Assembly (NCBI GenBank): GCA_035281585.1
Contig: DATEDP010000069.1
Span: 1 to 64,000, forward strand
Origin: a bacterium
Lineage (GTDB): Bacteria > UBA10199 > DSSB01
Length of the DNA stretch: 64,000 nt
Direction of reading: 5' to 3'
Position 1 is the first letter of the stretch. Every line of letters begins with the position of its first letter. The position numbers and the translations under genes were made by a program. Below, in pieces: positions 48,414 to 55,915 of this stretch. A model generated the notes under the pieces. The model had not been told where the DNA came from and did not search any database. It worked only from the letters and a program-made list of their open reading frames with translations.

Positions 48414-48779
48414 CGAGCCCCTTTTCGCCCCTGGAGCAAGGAGCGCCTGTTAACCCGTCTAGCCAATCCTTTATCGGCCGAGGGCTAAGGCGACATTGCG
48501 CCGGGGAGGAAATTTTTTTCAAGGTCCATTTCAGCAAGGGGGTGGAGCCTTTCAGACTTGAAATTATTGTATTTTCCCTCCCCTTTATAAGGGGAGGGTC
48601 AGGGAGGGGTAGAGGGTCTCGCAAAAATGGCGGCGTCGGCAAAATTGCCAAGGCTCTACCTCCCCCTGACCCCCTCCTTACAAAGGAGGGGGAATAGGAT
48701 TTTCCCCTCGGAACCGGAAATTTAAAACCTCTTTCCCGCGCCGCTTCGTCACCGACCTCAAATTCGCTGAGGAGACCTT
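48414..48779. other. Intergenic region between the giant cassette and the vWA gene
   Basis: This 366-base gap separates divergent genes and should hold the promoter of the giant operon (near 48420-48560) and that of the vWA gene (48694-48775). It holds no convincing coding sequence. Its central part is the inverted repeat at 48576-48693. The side next to the giant gene contains an AT-rich stretch around 48550-48575 (TTGAAATTATTGTATTTT), a possible promoter or upstream element. No operator was recognised. Confidence 0.5.
48576..48693. repeat. Inverted repeat, family B-like variant
   Basis: The left part (CCCTCCCCTTTATAAGGGGA, then GGGTCAGGGAGGGGTAG) and right part (CTACCTCCCCCTGACCCCCT, then CCTTACAAAGGAGGGGG) are imperfect reverse complements around a loop of about 45 bases. 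It has the same plan as the copies at 19891 and 60221 (nested C-run/G-run hairpins) but a different core. Confidence 0.8.
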
Positions 48780-50489
48780 ATGTTTCGATCCCCCCTTCCT
48801 TCTTTACTGACCCTTACCACCCTCGCTTGCTCGGCCCTGGCCATTCCGCCGGCTGCTGCGGCGACGCCGGCGGCGGTCATCCGCAGCTGCGCGGTCCGAT
48901 CCCAAGCCGAGGGCTACTATGCCCCCCAGCCGATGCCCAGGGCCAGCGCTCCGGCCAGCGTCGGCATGGCCGGCGGGCCCAGCGGCGCCGCCGACATGGC
49001 TCGGGCCAAAAGCGCCCCGCCGGCGCCGGCGAAGCCCCAGGCCGAAGCCGAGGCCCGGGCCAGCAGCAACCTCCTGCGCGAGGCTCCGAGGCCGGAGGAA
49101 AAAGGCGAGGGCCTCGACGTCCATCAAGCCGGCAAGAAGGTCGACAAGGACAGCGGCCGGGCTTCCCAGGTCTACCTCTCCAACGACGATTCGATGAGCC
49201 TGGCCAGCGCCCAGCGCCTGCTCTACGCGATCAACAATTTTCTCCCGATCTACCGCAATGAGGTTCGGCCCCATGAGTTTCTCAATTACTTCCACTTCCA
49301 AACCTATCCGGTGGTGCCGGGCCAAACTTTCAGCGTGAAAGCCCAGCTCGCGCCGCGGGAAAAAGGCGAGACCTTGGCCCTGGCGGTTCAAGGCCGGACC
49401 CTGACCAAGGAGCAGCGCCGGCCGGCGGTCATCACCATGATCGTCGACAAGAGCGGCTCGATGGCGGCTCAAGGCAAGATGGAGTATTTAAAGGAAGGCT
49501 TGGCCCTGATGAAGGCCCAGCTCAAGAACGGCGACGTGCTCAATGTCGTCGAGTTCGACCACGAGACCTGCAACGCGATCGAAGGCTTCGTGGTCGGCCG
49601 CGACGCCTGGGCCGGCTACGACCGAACCGTCGACGAGCTGGCGCCCCGCGGCTCGACCGCTCTCCACGACGGCTTGGTCGAAGGCTACAAGCTGGCCGAA
49701 CGCTTCTATGAGGCCGAGAAGATCAACCGGGTCCTGCTGATCACCGACGCCATCGCCAACACCGGCGAGCTCTCGCCCGACCTGATGGCCTCGATCGGCA
49801 AGTACTACGACACCAAACGGATCGCCTTGAGCGGCATCGGCGTCGGCCTCGACTTCAACGACGAGCTGCTTGACACCCTGACCGAGAAGGGCAAAGGCGC
49901 CTATCTCTTCCTGGGGCTCCGCGAGGCCCTGCCCCGGGTCTTCGGCAGCGATTTCGTCAGCTTGCTCGAGACCGTGGCCCGCGACGTTCATTTCCAGGCG
50001 ACTTTCCCCGAGCCGGTGAAGCTCGACGTCTTCTACGGCGAGGAGGTCTCGACCGAAAAGGCCAAGGTCCAGGCCATCCACTACTTCGCCAACACTTCCC
50101 AGCTTTTCCTGCTCGATTTGCTCGGTGAAGCCAAGGCCGACCAGAGCTTCGCGCTGAAGGTCGAGTACAGCGACCCGATCAGCGGCGAGGCCAAGGTCGA
50201 CAACTTCAACGCCAGCGCCGGCGCCCTGCGCCGCGAAGGCCAGCAGAACGTCGCCAAGGCCCGGCTGCTGATGGCCTTCGCCGGGCTCTTGGAGAAAACC
50301 TCCCTCCCCGGCACCCGGCCCTACAGCGGCTGGCGGGTCAAGGCCGAGCCCAGCCCGAGCCAAAGGTCCGAGGGCAAAAAATATTGCGCCGAAGCCCTGA
50401 CGGCCATCGGCGAGCAAAGCAAGATCTACTCCGATCAGGAAACCGCCTTCGTGGTCGATTTGACCAACAAGTATTGCGCGAGATTCTAA
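48780..50489 (+). CDS. Exported von Willebrand factor A-domain protein (YfbK-like)
   Basis: A 569-residue exported protein. The signal peptide (LPSLLTLTTLACSALA) is followed by a low-complexity Ala/Pro/Gly region to about residue 105. Residues about 135-180 (VYLSNDDSMSLASAQRLLYA, then RPHEFLNYFHFQTYPV) correspond to the vWA-N segment that precedes the domain in YfbK-type proteins. The vWA domain starts at about 215 with an intact MIDAS, MIVDKSGSMA (Asp223, Ser225, Ser227), a GSTALHDGL Thr and a LLITDAIANTG Asp. The C-terminal third is beta-rich, with a final helical part and CAEAL / KYCARF cysteines. Role: metal-dependent binding of an unknown periplasmic or surface partner. It is followed by a terminator, so it is its own transcription unit. 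Confidence 0.88.
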   Translation: MFRSPLPSLLTLTTLACSALAIPPAAAATPAAVIRSCAVRSQAEGYYAPQPMPRASAPASVGMAGGPSGAADMARAKSAPPAPAKPQAEAEARASSNLLREAPRPEEKGEGLDVHQAGKKVDKDSGRASQVYLSNDDSMSLASAQRLLYAINNFLPIYRNEVRPHEFLNYFHFQTYPVVPGQTFSVKAQLAPREKGETLALAVQGRTLTKEQRRPAVITMIVDKSGSMAAQGKMEYLKEGLALMKAQLKNGDVLNVVEFDHETCNAIEGFVVGRDAWAGYDRTVDELAPRGSTALHDGLVEGYKLAERFYEAEKINRVLLITDAIANTGELSPDLMASIGKYYDTKRIALSGIGVGLDFNDELLDTLTEKGKGAYLFLGLREALPRVFGSDFVSLLETVARDVHFQATFPEPVKLDVFYGEEVSTEKAKVQAIHYFANTSQLFLLDLLGEAKADQSFALKVEYSDPISGEAKVDNFNASAGALRREGQQNVAKARLLMAFAGLLEKTSLPGTRPYSGWRVKAEPSPSQRSEGKKYCAEALTAIGEQSKIYSDQETAFVVDLTNKYCARF

Positions 50490-50510
50490 TCGGAGACTCG
50501 ATGCAAAATC

Positions 50511-50553
50511 GGCCGGGCTCGCGCCCCCACGGAGCGAAGCCCGGCCTTTTTTT
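50511..50553 (+). terminator. Rho-independent terminator after the vWA gene
   Basis: A perfect 9-bp stem, GGCCGGGCT (50511-50519) with AGCCCGGCC (50538-50546), is followed at once by seven T. It lies 21 bases after the vWA stop and ahead of the convergent hydrolase gene. Confidence 0.88.
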
Positions 50554-50576
50554 CCGTCCCTCACCCTGCAAGGTGT

Positions 50577-51677
50577 CTATAAGTTAGCTGCGATCCAATC
50601 GTTGATGACCTTGTAGGTTTGAGGACCGCTCTTGTGCAGGGTCACCGCATGGCCGGTGTTCGGCGCGATGTAGACGTCGGGAGTGACTCCGAAATAAGGG
50701 GCTTCGAGCGCGAAGATGTTGTCGCGGGTGCACTCAAGGCCGTCGGGCGGGCCGCAAACGATCTGATCGCGGTCGCCGAGCACAATGAGCGTCGGCACTT
50801 GGATGGCCCGGGAGGGGCTGGTCTCGGGATCGACGACGAAAGGGACCGTCGGGAGCTGGGGACCGACGATGCCGACGTAGGGCAGGCTCCCGGCCAGCAA
50901 GTTGGCCGAGACCATGTCGCGCAAGAAGATGTCGTCGATGCCCTCCAGCATTCCCGGCGCCGCTTCCGGTTCGTAGTAGTAGAGCGGCCCCTTCATCCCC
51001 AATTTGTTCGTGATGTAGCCGCAGTCTTCCTCGATGAATTTGAAGACCGGGTCCTGGCAAACCGAGAGCGAAGCCGTTCCGATCGCGAAATCGGCGAAGG
51101 TGGCCTTGGTGAAGTGCAACAGCCCGTTGAGGACGAAGGCGTCGATGTCCCCCGGATATTTGAAGGCGTTGATCCAACCGTATTCCGATCCGAAGGAGCT
51201 GCCGATCCACACCACCTTGGAAAAGGCGTGGCCGCCGAGCTCGCCGGCCCGCAAGGCCAGAATGACTTGGTGGAGAGCGTCGACGACCAGCTCCGGCGTC
51301 ACCAGATGGCTGGGTGGATGACTGCTGCGGCCGGTGCCGAGCCGGTCGATGTTGAAGGTGGCGAAGCCGGCGTTATTGGCGGCTCGAACGTGGGAATATT
51401 TTTTTTGGGGCGGATCCCATTCGCGGTGATTGTACCAAGTGCTGTGAACCAACAATTGGACGGTGTCGGGAGCCGCGCCCTGGGGCCGGCAAAGCTCGCC
51501 GTAGATCGTGGCGTTTTCGGCGACGCCGGGCAGGCTCACCGGGACGTTGAAGGCCTCGCAGCTTGCCTGATCTTCGAAAATGACGGCACCCCCTTCTCGC
51601 TCGGTCATGACTTGAAGGCCGGCCGCGAAGATTGCGACGAGGGCCACCCGCATTCCGATGTTTTTGAGTGGTTTCAT
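50577..51677 (-). CDS. Exported alpha/beta hydrolase
   Basis: A 366-residue secreted alpha/beta hydrolase. Start 51677 has a perfect AGGAGG site; the open frame extends further upstream only by chance. The signal peptide is VALVAIFAAGLQV. Core features are LLVHSTWYNHREW (oxyanion strand), TFNIDRLGTGRS, the nucleophile elbow WIGSSFGSEYGW with Ser161, PTLIVLGDRDQIV with the probable catalytic Asp, and APNTGHAVTLH with His343. The cap contains several Cys (SVCQDPVFKFIEEDC, VCGPPDGLEC), consistent with disulfides outside the cytoplasm. Substrate unknown; an ester or lipid is likely. It is divergent from the LuxR-type regulator at 51813 across 135 bases, a natural target for it. Confidence 0.9.
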   Translation of the reverse strand: MKPLKNIGMRVALVAIFAAGLQVMTEREGGAVIFEDQASCEAFNVPVSLPGVAENATIYGELCRPQGAAPDTVQLLVHSTWYNHREWDPPQKKYSHVRAANNAGFATFNIDRLGTGRSSHPPSHLVTPELVVDALHQVILALRAGELGGHAFSKVVWIGSSFGSEYGWINAFKYPGDIDAFVLNGLLHFTKATFADFAIGTASLSVCQDPVFKFIEEDCGYITNKLGMKGPLYYYEPEAAPGMLEGIDDIFLRDMVSANLLAGSLPYVGIVGPQLPTVPFVVDPETSPSRAIQVPTLIVLGDRDQIVCGPPDGLECTRDNIFALEAPYFGVTPDVYIAPNTGHAVTLHKSGPQTYKVINDWIAANL

Positions 51678-51812
51678 GATCCCTCCTGAATTGCAAGTTG
51701 AGGATCGAGTATAGACTTCGGGCTCGTTCGGGCTCATCCCTACTAATAATGAATTTTTCGATTGCCCGGCGATTTGGGAAGTTCTTAAGATAATCGGCCG
51801 TAGGGGGCTGCC

Positions 51813-52904
51813 TTGCTGAATCCTACTCAAAAATGCGGTTTGGTCGGCGACATCCTTCGCCGCTCTTGCGAGTCCCTCAGCTTGGAGGATCTCGGCGGCC
51901 GGGTCTTGCCGCTCATCGACCGGCTCTTCGATGCCAGCACCTCGCTGCTCTATCGCTTCAACGAGAGACGCGAGATGATCGGAGTCGGCGGCGGCTTGGT
52001 CGAAGCCCATCTTTATTACGCCGAGCATTACATGTCCCACGATCCGATGCAGCCGGTGCAAAGGCGCCAGGAGCCTTGGGTCCTGCACGGCCCGCGCTGC
52101 CCGGAGTGGCGGGAATGGCTGGATCACCCGGTCCATTCCGAGTTCGCGACTCATCATGGCGTCGACAATTATTTATCGCTGCGGCTCAACGATAAGGAAA
52201 TGCACGTCCCCGGCCAAGTCGGAATCATCCTGGCTCGGACCCGCCGCCAACCCGACTTCAGCGAGCGGGAAAAAGCCCTTTGGACCGACATCCGGCCGGC
52301 GCTCGAAGCCCTGACCCGGCGAAGTGAAAGCTTGGACGAGCGGGCTCGGGCTCAACCCTACCTCGAATCGATGGTCGATCTCAGCGCCCATCCCCGGATC
52401 GTGCTCGATGCCCGCGGCGGCTTGGTTTGGATTTCGGAGCGGGCCGCGGCCCTGCTCGGCGAGCACCGCTCGGTCCCCGACCCGCTGGCCAAGGCAGCTC
52501 GCAGTTTGGCGGCGCTCACCGCCAAAAATTCGGAATTCGCTCTTCCCTTGACCGCGGTCGCCGTCCCCCGCCGCCAGCCGCCGCCGCTCCGGGCCGACTT
52601 GCGGCTTGTCCGAAGCCGCGGCGGAGCTTACTTCATCGTCGCCGAGCTCGACGAGCCCGGCATCCCGCCCTTGCTCCAAGAAACGGCCCGGCGCCACCAC
52701 CTGACCAAGGCCGAGACTCAAGTCCTGGCATTGATCGCGCTGGGTTTGAGCGATCGCGAGATCGGCCGGCGGCTCTTCGTCACCAAGGCCACGGTCAATT
52801 CCCACGTGACCCGGATTCTCTCCAAGCTCGGCCTGAGCTCGCGGCTTCAAGCCGCCTTGCTGGCCCACGGGATCCGGCCCGAAGGCGGAGCCGACCGGGA
52901 ATGA
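51813..52904 (+). CDS. LuxR-type transcriptional regulator (paralogue 1)
   Basis: A 363-residue regulator. It starts with TTG at 51813 behind AGGGGG; the paralogue at 54800 starts with GTG behind the same leader. The N-terminal sensor-like part has LGGRVLPLIDRLFDASTSLLYRF and YYAEHYMSHDPMQPVQRR, the latter a Tyr/Asp-Pro signature of LuxR-family solos with a GAF-like domain. A middle domain (about residues 185-285) looks PAS-like (RIVLDARGGLVWISERAAALL, LVRSRGGAYFIVAELDEP). The C-terminal LuxR HTH is complete: LTKAETQVLALIALGLSDRE then IGRRLFVTKATVNSHVTRIL. No acyl-homoserine-lactone synthase lies nearby. It probably controls the divergent hydrolase gene. Confidence 0.92.
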   Translation: MLNPTQKCGLVGDILRRSCESLSLEDLGGRVLPLIDRLFDASTSLLYRFNERREMIGVGGGLVEAHLYYAEHYMSHDPMQPVQRRQEPWVLHGPRCPEWREWLDHPVHSEFATHHGVDNYLSLRLNDKEMHVPGQVGIILARTRRQPDFSEREKALWTDIRPALEALTRRSESLDERARAQPYLESMVDLSAHPRIVLDARGGLVWISERAAALLGEHRSVPDPLAKAARSLAALTAKNSEFALPLTAVAVPRRQPPPLRADLRLVRSRGGAYFIVAELDEPGIPPLLQETARRHHLTKAETQVLALIALGLSDREIGRRLFVTKATVNSHVTRILSKLGLSSRLQAALLAHGIRPEGGADRE

Positions 52905-52917
52905 TTCGAAAGAAATT

Positions 52918-53334
52918 TTAAGGTTGGTAGATTGCCACGCCGGCGGACTTGGCAGCCGCCATCATTTTTCGGTCTCGTGAGGCGAGCGGAAGCCCCTGAT
53001 CCATTGCTAAATAAAGGTAAGCGGTGTCGTAGCCCGAAAGTCCGTAGGTCTTCCCCATCCAAAGGAGCAAATCTTTCCACTCTTTCAGATTTTCCGGAAC
53101 GACCGATATTGGGAGGTCATTTAGTAAATTCAAGAAGTGGATAGACTCGGCGCGGGTTTGTGTCCCTTTGCGCTCGGCAGTCAACAGAGCATTGGCAACC
53201 TCGTAGCTCCAGATGCTGGGCACGACAGCTTTGGAATCACCCATCGCATCGAGAACTTCATCGGTATAGCCATTCGCTTGGGAACGAAAGCACCAGCCCA
53301 TCGTAACCGAGCAATCCAAGACAAAAGTGCTCAC
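52918..53334 (-). CDS. PIN-domain ribonuclease toxin (VapC-like)
   Basis: A 138-residue PIN domain with the four acidic active-site residues in place: Asp7 (FVLDCS), Glu45 (SYEVANALL), Asp103 (GYDTAYLYLA) and Asp121 (ASRDRKM). It is an Mg2+-dependent RNase toxin of type II toxin-antitoxin modules. Its ATG overlaps the antitoxin stop by four bases. Local GC is visibly lower than in neighbouring genes, suggesting recent acquisition. Confidence 0.9.
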   Translation of the reverse strand: MSTFVLDCSVTMGWCFRSQANGYTDEVLDAMGDSKAVVPSIWSYEVANALLTAERKGTQTRAESIHFLNLLNDLPISVVPENLKEWKDLLLWMGKTYGLSGYDTAYLYLAMDQGLPLASRDRKMMAAAKSAGVAIYQP

Positions 53335-53573
53335 CGCCGACCTTCGTCGATCAAGGCTCGAATTTCTTTTTGCGAAATTCTCGGCTGACTTTTGCGAAAT
53401 TTTTTCAACTCAGCAATGACTTCTTCAATTGACCTTTTTTTCTCCGTTAGGGTGGGGACCAATAAGGCAATGGGTTTCCCATGTTTGGTAATTGTAATTT
53501 TTTCGCCCTTCGCAACCCTCTCCAAAAGTGCTGGCAAATGGGTTTTGGCCTCGTAAACACCTATCTCTTCCAT
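53331..53573 (-). CDS. Phd/YefM-family antitoxin
   Basis: An 80-residue antitoxin. The ATG at 53573 has GGAG six bases upstream; another ATG at 53585 has no site. The N-terminal half is a Phd fold (IGVYEAKTHLPALLERVAKG, then EKITITKHGKPIALLVP), which binds operator DNA. The C-terminal helices (SIEEVIAELKKFRKSQPR) should wrap the PIN toxin. The pair is autoregulated in known relatives, with the operator expected just upstream (53574-53630). Confidence 0.9.
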   Translation of the reverse strand: MEEIGVYEAKTHLPALLERVAKGEKITITKHGKPIALLVPTLTEKKRSIEEVIAELKKFRKSQPRISQKEIRALIDEGRR

Positions 53574-53630
53574 GGCAATCTCCATTCTGGTCTTAATCTA
53601 GTCTGAATTGCCAATTCGGTCAAGATGGCG

Positions 53631-53669
53631 AAAAAGACGCCGGGCCCCGCGGTTCGTTCGGGACCCGGC
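53631..53669 (-). terminator. Rho-independent terminator after the 53689-54660 gene
   Basis: On the minus strand, GCCGGGTCCC and GGGGCCCGGC form a GC-rich stem with a single-base bulge, followed by GTCTTTTTCG. It lies 20 bases past the stop of the minus-strand gene at 53689 and just upstream of the antitoxin start. Confidence 0.75.
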
Positions 53670-53688
53670 GCGCCCTATAACCTGGCAA

Positions 53689-54660
53689 CTATTCCAAAGG
53701 AACGTCGCCCGGACAATTCGCCGTATCTTCGCCGGCCTGCGGCACACCGTCGCCGCAAGTCTCCAAGCAGTCGTCGGGCGCGGTGGCGTGATCCTCGCCT
53801 TGGCTCGGCACGCAGATCCCGTCGCCGATGAAGCCCGCGGGGAAGGGCGGGGAGTTCGGCCAGAGGGCCGCCTCGCCGCTATCGCCGGCCTCGAAGGGAT
53901 ACCAAACCGTCAGGACCCAGGAAGTGCGGTCGAAGATCTTAGGCCAGTGCAGCAGATCGAAAAGCGGCCCCATCGTCTCGTCGTCGGCCAGAGCGTTGAG
54001 GCTGGCAAAGTCCGGCGCCGGCGGCGACCAAGGGCCGACCCGGTCGTCGAAATAGACCAGGTTCACGATCTGCTCGTCCTCGTTGTAGAGCATCCACACC
54101 GCGACGTAGCGGCGGGCATGGGCTTCGAGCACCACCAAGGGCCAGAGGGTCTTGAGCAAGGGCTCGACCAAGGGGCCGCGCGGCGTGGTCCATCTTTCGG
54201 TTCGGACCACCGCCGAATCGGTCTTGTAGTCGTAATCGCCGAATTGATAGGCCCCGATCACCTTGTAGGTATAGGCCTTGACGTCGAGGAAGTAGGGCCG
54301 CTCGAGGATGAGGACTCCGTCGAGAGCGAACTCCTCGCTGAGCCAAGAGGCGAAATTCTCCGCGTCCTCCTGGGTGTCGAACAGATAAAGGCCGCCGCCA
54401 TAGGGCAAGCCGGCCTCGTCGAAGCTGAAGGGGATGTGCTTGCTTTGCCAGCCTTCGCGGGCCGACATATAGATGCGGTCCCGTTCGATGACCGCCCCCA
54501 AAAGAAATTCGGGGTCGTTGAGGGTGAGCTCGGGATCGAGCTGGAAGTCGTCGCTGGCTCCACCCTTGGCGTGAATCACTCCCGCCTTCGCCGAAAGCGG
54601 AGTGAAAGCGCCGGCCAGAAACAGCAGACACACGAATAATTTGGCTACGTTGCGCAGCAT
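53689..54660 (-). CDS. Exported protein with Cys-rich C-terminal Ca/disulfide motif
   Basis: A 323-residue exported protein; start 54660 follows AAGGAG. The signal peptide (LFVCLLFLAGAFTPLSAKA) precedes a large alpha/beta region with many aromatic residues (GGGLYLFDTQEDAENFASWL, YFLDVKAYTYKVIGAYQFGD, RRYVAVWMLYNEDEQIVNLV). The DTQEDAENFASWL segment resembles small ferredoxin-like folds found in YdhR/monooxygenase-type proteins. The C-terminus reads GDGICVPSQGED, then CGDGVPQAGEDTANCPGD, a repeated GDGxCxxGEDxxxCPxD Cys/Asp motif common at the ends of secreted proteins in delta-group bacteria. Function unknown. It is divergent from the second LuxR-type gene across 139 bases. Confidence 0.82.
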   Translation of the reverse strand: MLRNVAKLFVCLLFLAGAFTPLSAKAGVIHAKGGASDDFQLDPELTLNDPEFLLGAVIERDRIYMSAREGWQSKHIPFSFDEAGLPYGGGLYLFDTQEDAENFASWLSEEFALDGVLILERPYFLDVKAYTYKVIGAYQFGDYDYKTDSAVVRTERWTTPRGPLVEPLLKTLWPLVVLEAHARRYVAVWMLYNEDEQIVNLVYFDDRVGPWSPPAPDFASLNALADDETMGPLFDLLHWPKIFDRTSWVLTVWYPFEAGDSGEAALWPNSPPFPAGFIGDGICVPSQGEDHATAPDDCLETCGDGVPQAGEDTANCPGDVPLE

Positions 54661-54799
54661 GGGATTCTCCTTTTTAAAATGTCCAACGCCCAACGATTCT
54701 ACCGATTGGCCGCCGGCGCATCTTCGCCAGGTCCGATGATTTTTCACGGTTGATGTGAGAGGGGCTCTCGTCTAAACTGCGGAGGTTCGGGGGGCTGCC

Positions 54800-55903
54800 G
54801 TGCTGACTCAGGGGGAACAGGAAAAGCTGAACAGCGAGATCCTTCGGGCTTCCTACGAGGCCTTGACCTTGGAGGACATGGGCTCGCAAATCTTGCCGCT
54901 GATCGATCGGCTTCTCGACACCAGCACTTCACTTTTATTTCGTTGCAACGATCAGGGCAAGCTGCTCCCGATCGCCGGTTCCTTGATCGAAGGCCACTAT
55001 ATCTATGCCAAGGAATATCTGGCGGTCGACCCGATGCAGCGGGCCCTGCGCCGCTTGAATCCCTGGATCCTCCACGCCGCCAGCGTTCCCGAATGGGCCG
55101 AATGGCACCGGAAGCATCCGGCTCACACCGAATGCTCGACCCACTACGGCTTCGACAATTTCCTCCACCTTCGGCTCAACGACAGCGGGATGCATGGGCC
55201 CGGCATGGTCGGAATGGTCTTGGCCCGGACCGACCGCCAACCCGATTTCAGCGAGCGCGAGCGAATGATCTTGGGTGGAATGTTGCCGGCGCTGGAAGCC
55301 TTGGTCCGCCGCAGCTCGCGCTTGGATGAAAGGCTCCGCTCTCAGCCCTTCCTCGAATCGATGCTCGATTTCAGCCCCCAACCGTCCCTCGCCCTCGACT
55401 CGAGCGGCGCCCTGCTCTGGGCCTCGGATCGGGCCGGGGCCTTGCTCAGCCTGGGCGCCGGAAAGAAAGCCTTGCCCGAGGCGCTGAGCCAGGCCGCCCG
55501 GCGCTTGGCCGATTTGGCCGCGAAGGGCCGCGCCCCGAACGGCGTCGGCTCCTCGATCTCGATTCCGCGCTCCGGCTCGGCGGCGATCCCCGCCGAATTG
55601 CGCTTGGTCCGCTCCCGCGGCGGCGGTTACTTCGTGGTGGCCGACTTGGAAGATCCCGAAATCTCCCCCCATTTGGCCGATCTTGCCGCCCGTCACCGTT
55701 TGACCGCGGCCGAGACCCAAGTGCTCAAGCTGCTGGCTCTGGGCCTCACCGATCGGGAGATCGGCCGCCGGCTTTTCGTGGCCAGCACCACCGTCCATTC
55801 CCACGTGACTCACCTGCTGGCCAAGCTCGGCCTGAATTCGCGCTTCCAAGCCGCCCTGCTGGCCAATGGCCTGAAGCCCTTCCGCTCCGACGACGAGGAA
55901 TAA
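54800..55903 (+). CDS. LuxR-type transcriptional regulator (paralogue 2)
   Basis: A 367-residue paralogue of the 51813 gene along its whole length. GTG start at 54800; the leader GGGGGGCTGCC is shared with paralogue 1. It has the same sensor-like part (SQILPLIDRLLDTSTSLLFR, YAKEYLAVDPMQRALRR), the PAS-like middle (LALDSSGALLWASDRAGALL) and the complete C-terminal HTH (LTAAETQVLKLLALGLTDRE, then IGRRLFVASTTVHSHVTHLL). The divergent exported-protein gene at 53689 is the obvious candidate target. The signal it senses is unknown. Confidence 0.92.
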   Translation: MLTQGEQEKLNSEILRASYEALTLEDMGSQILPLIDRLLDTSTSLLFRCNDQGKLLPIAGSLIEGHYIYAKEYLAVDPMQRALRRLNPWILHAASVPEWAEWHRKHPAHTECSTHYGFDNFLHLRLNDSGMHGPGMVGMVLARTDRQPDFSERERMILGGMLPALEALVRRSSRLDERLRSQPFLESMLDFSPQPSLALDSSGALLWASDRAGALLSLGAGKKALPEALSQAARRLADLAAKGRAPNGVGSSISIPRSGSAAIPAELRLVRSRGGGYFVVADLEDPEISPHLADLAARHRLTAAETQVLKLLALGLTDREIGRRLFVASTTVHSHVTHLLAKLGLNSRFQAALLANGLKPFRSDDEE

Positions 55904-55915
55904 TGCCGAATTTAT

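Noticed and set aside
51813-55903. Quorum-sensing circuit
   Set aside because: The LuxR-type regulators have no adjacent synthase and their sensor parts lack the recognised acyl-homoserine-lactone-binding pattern; they are left as orphan regulators.
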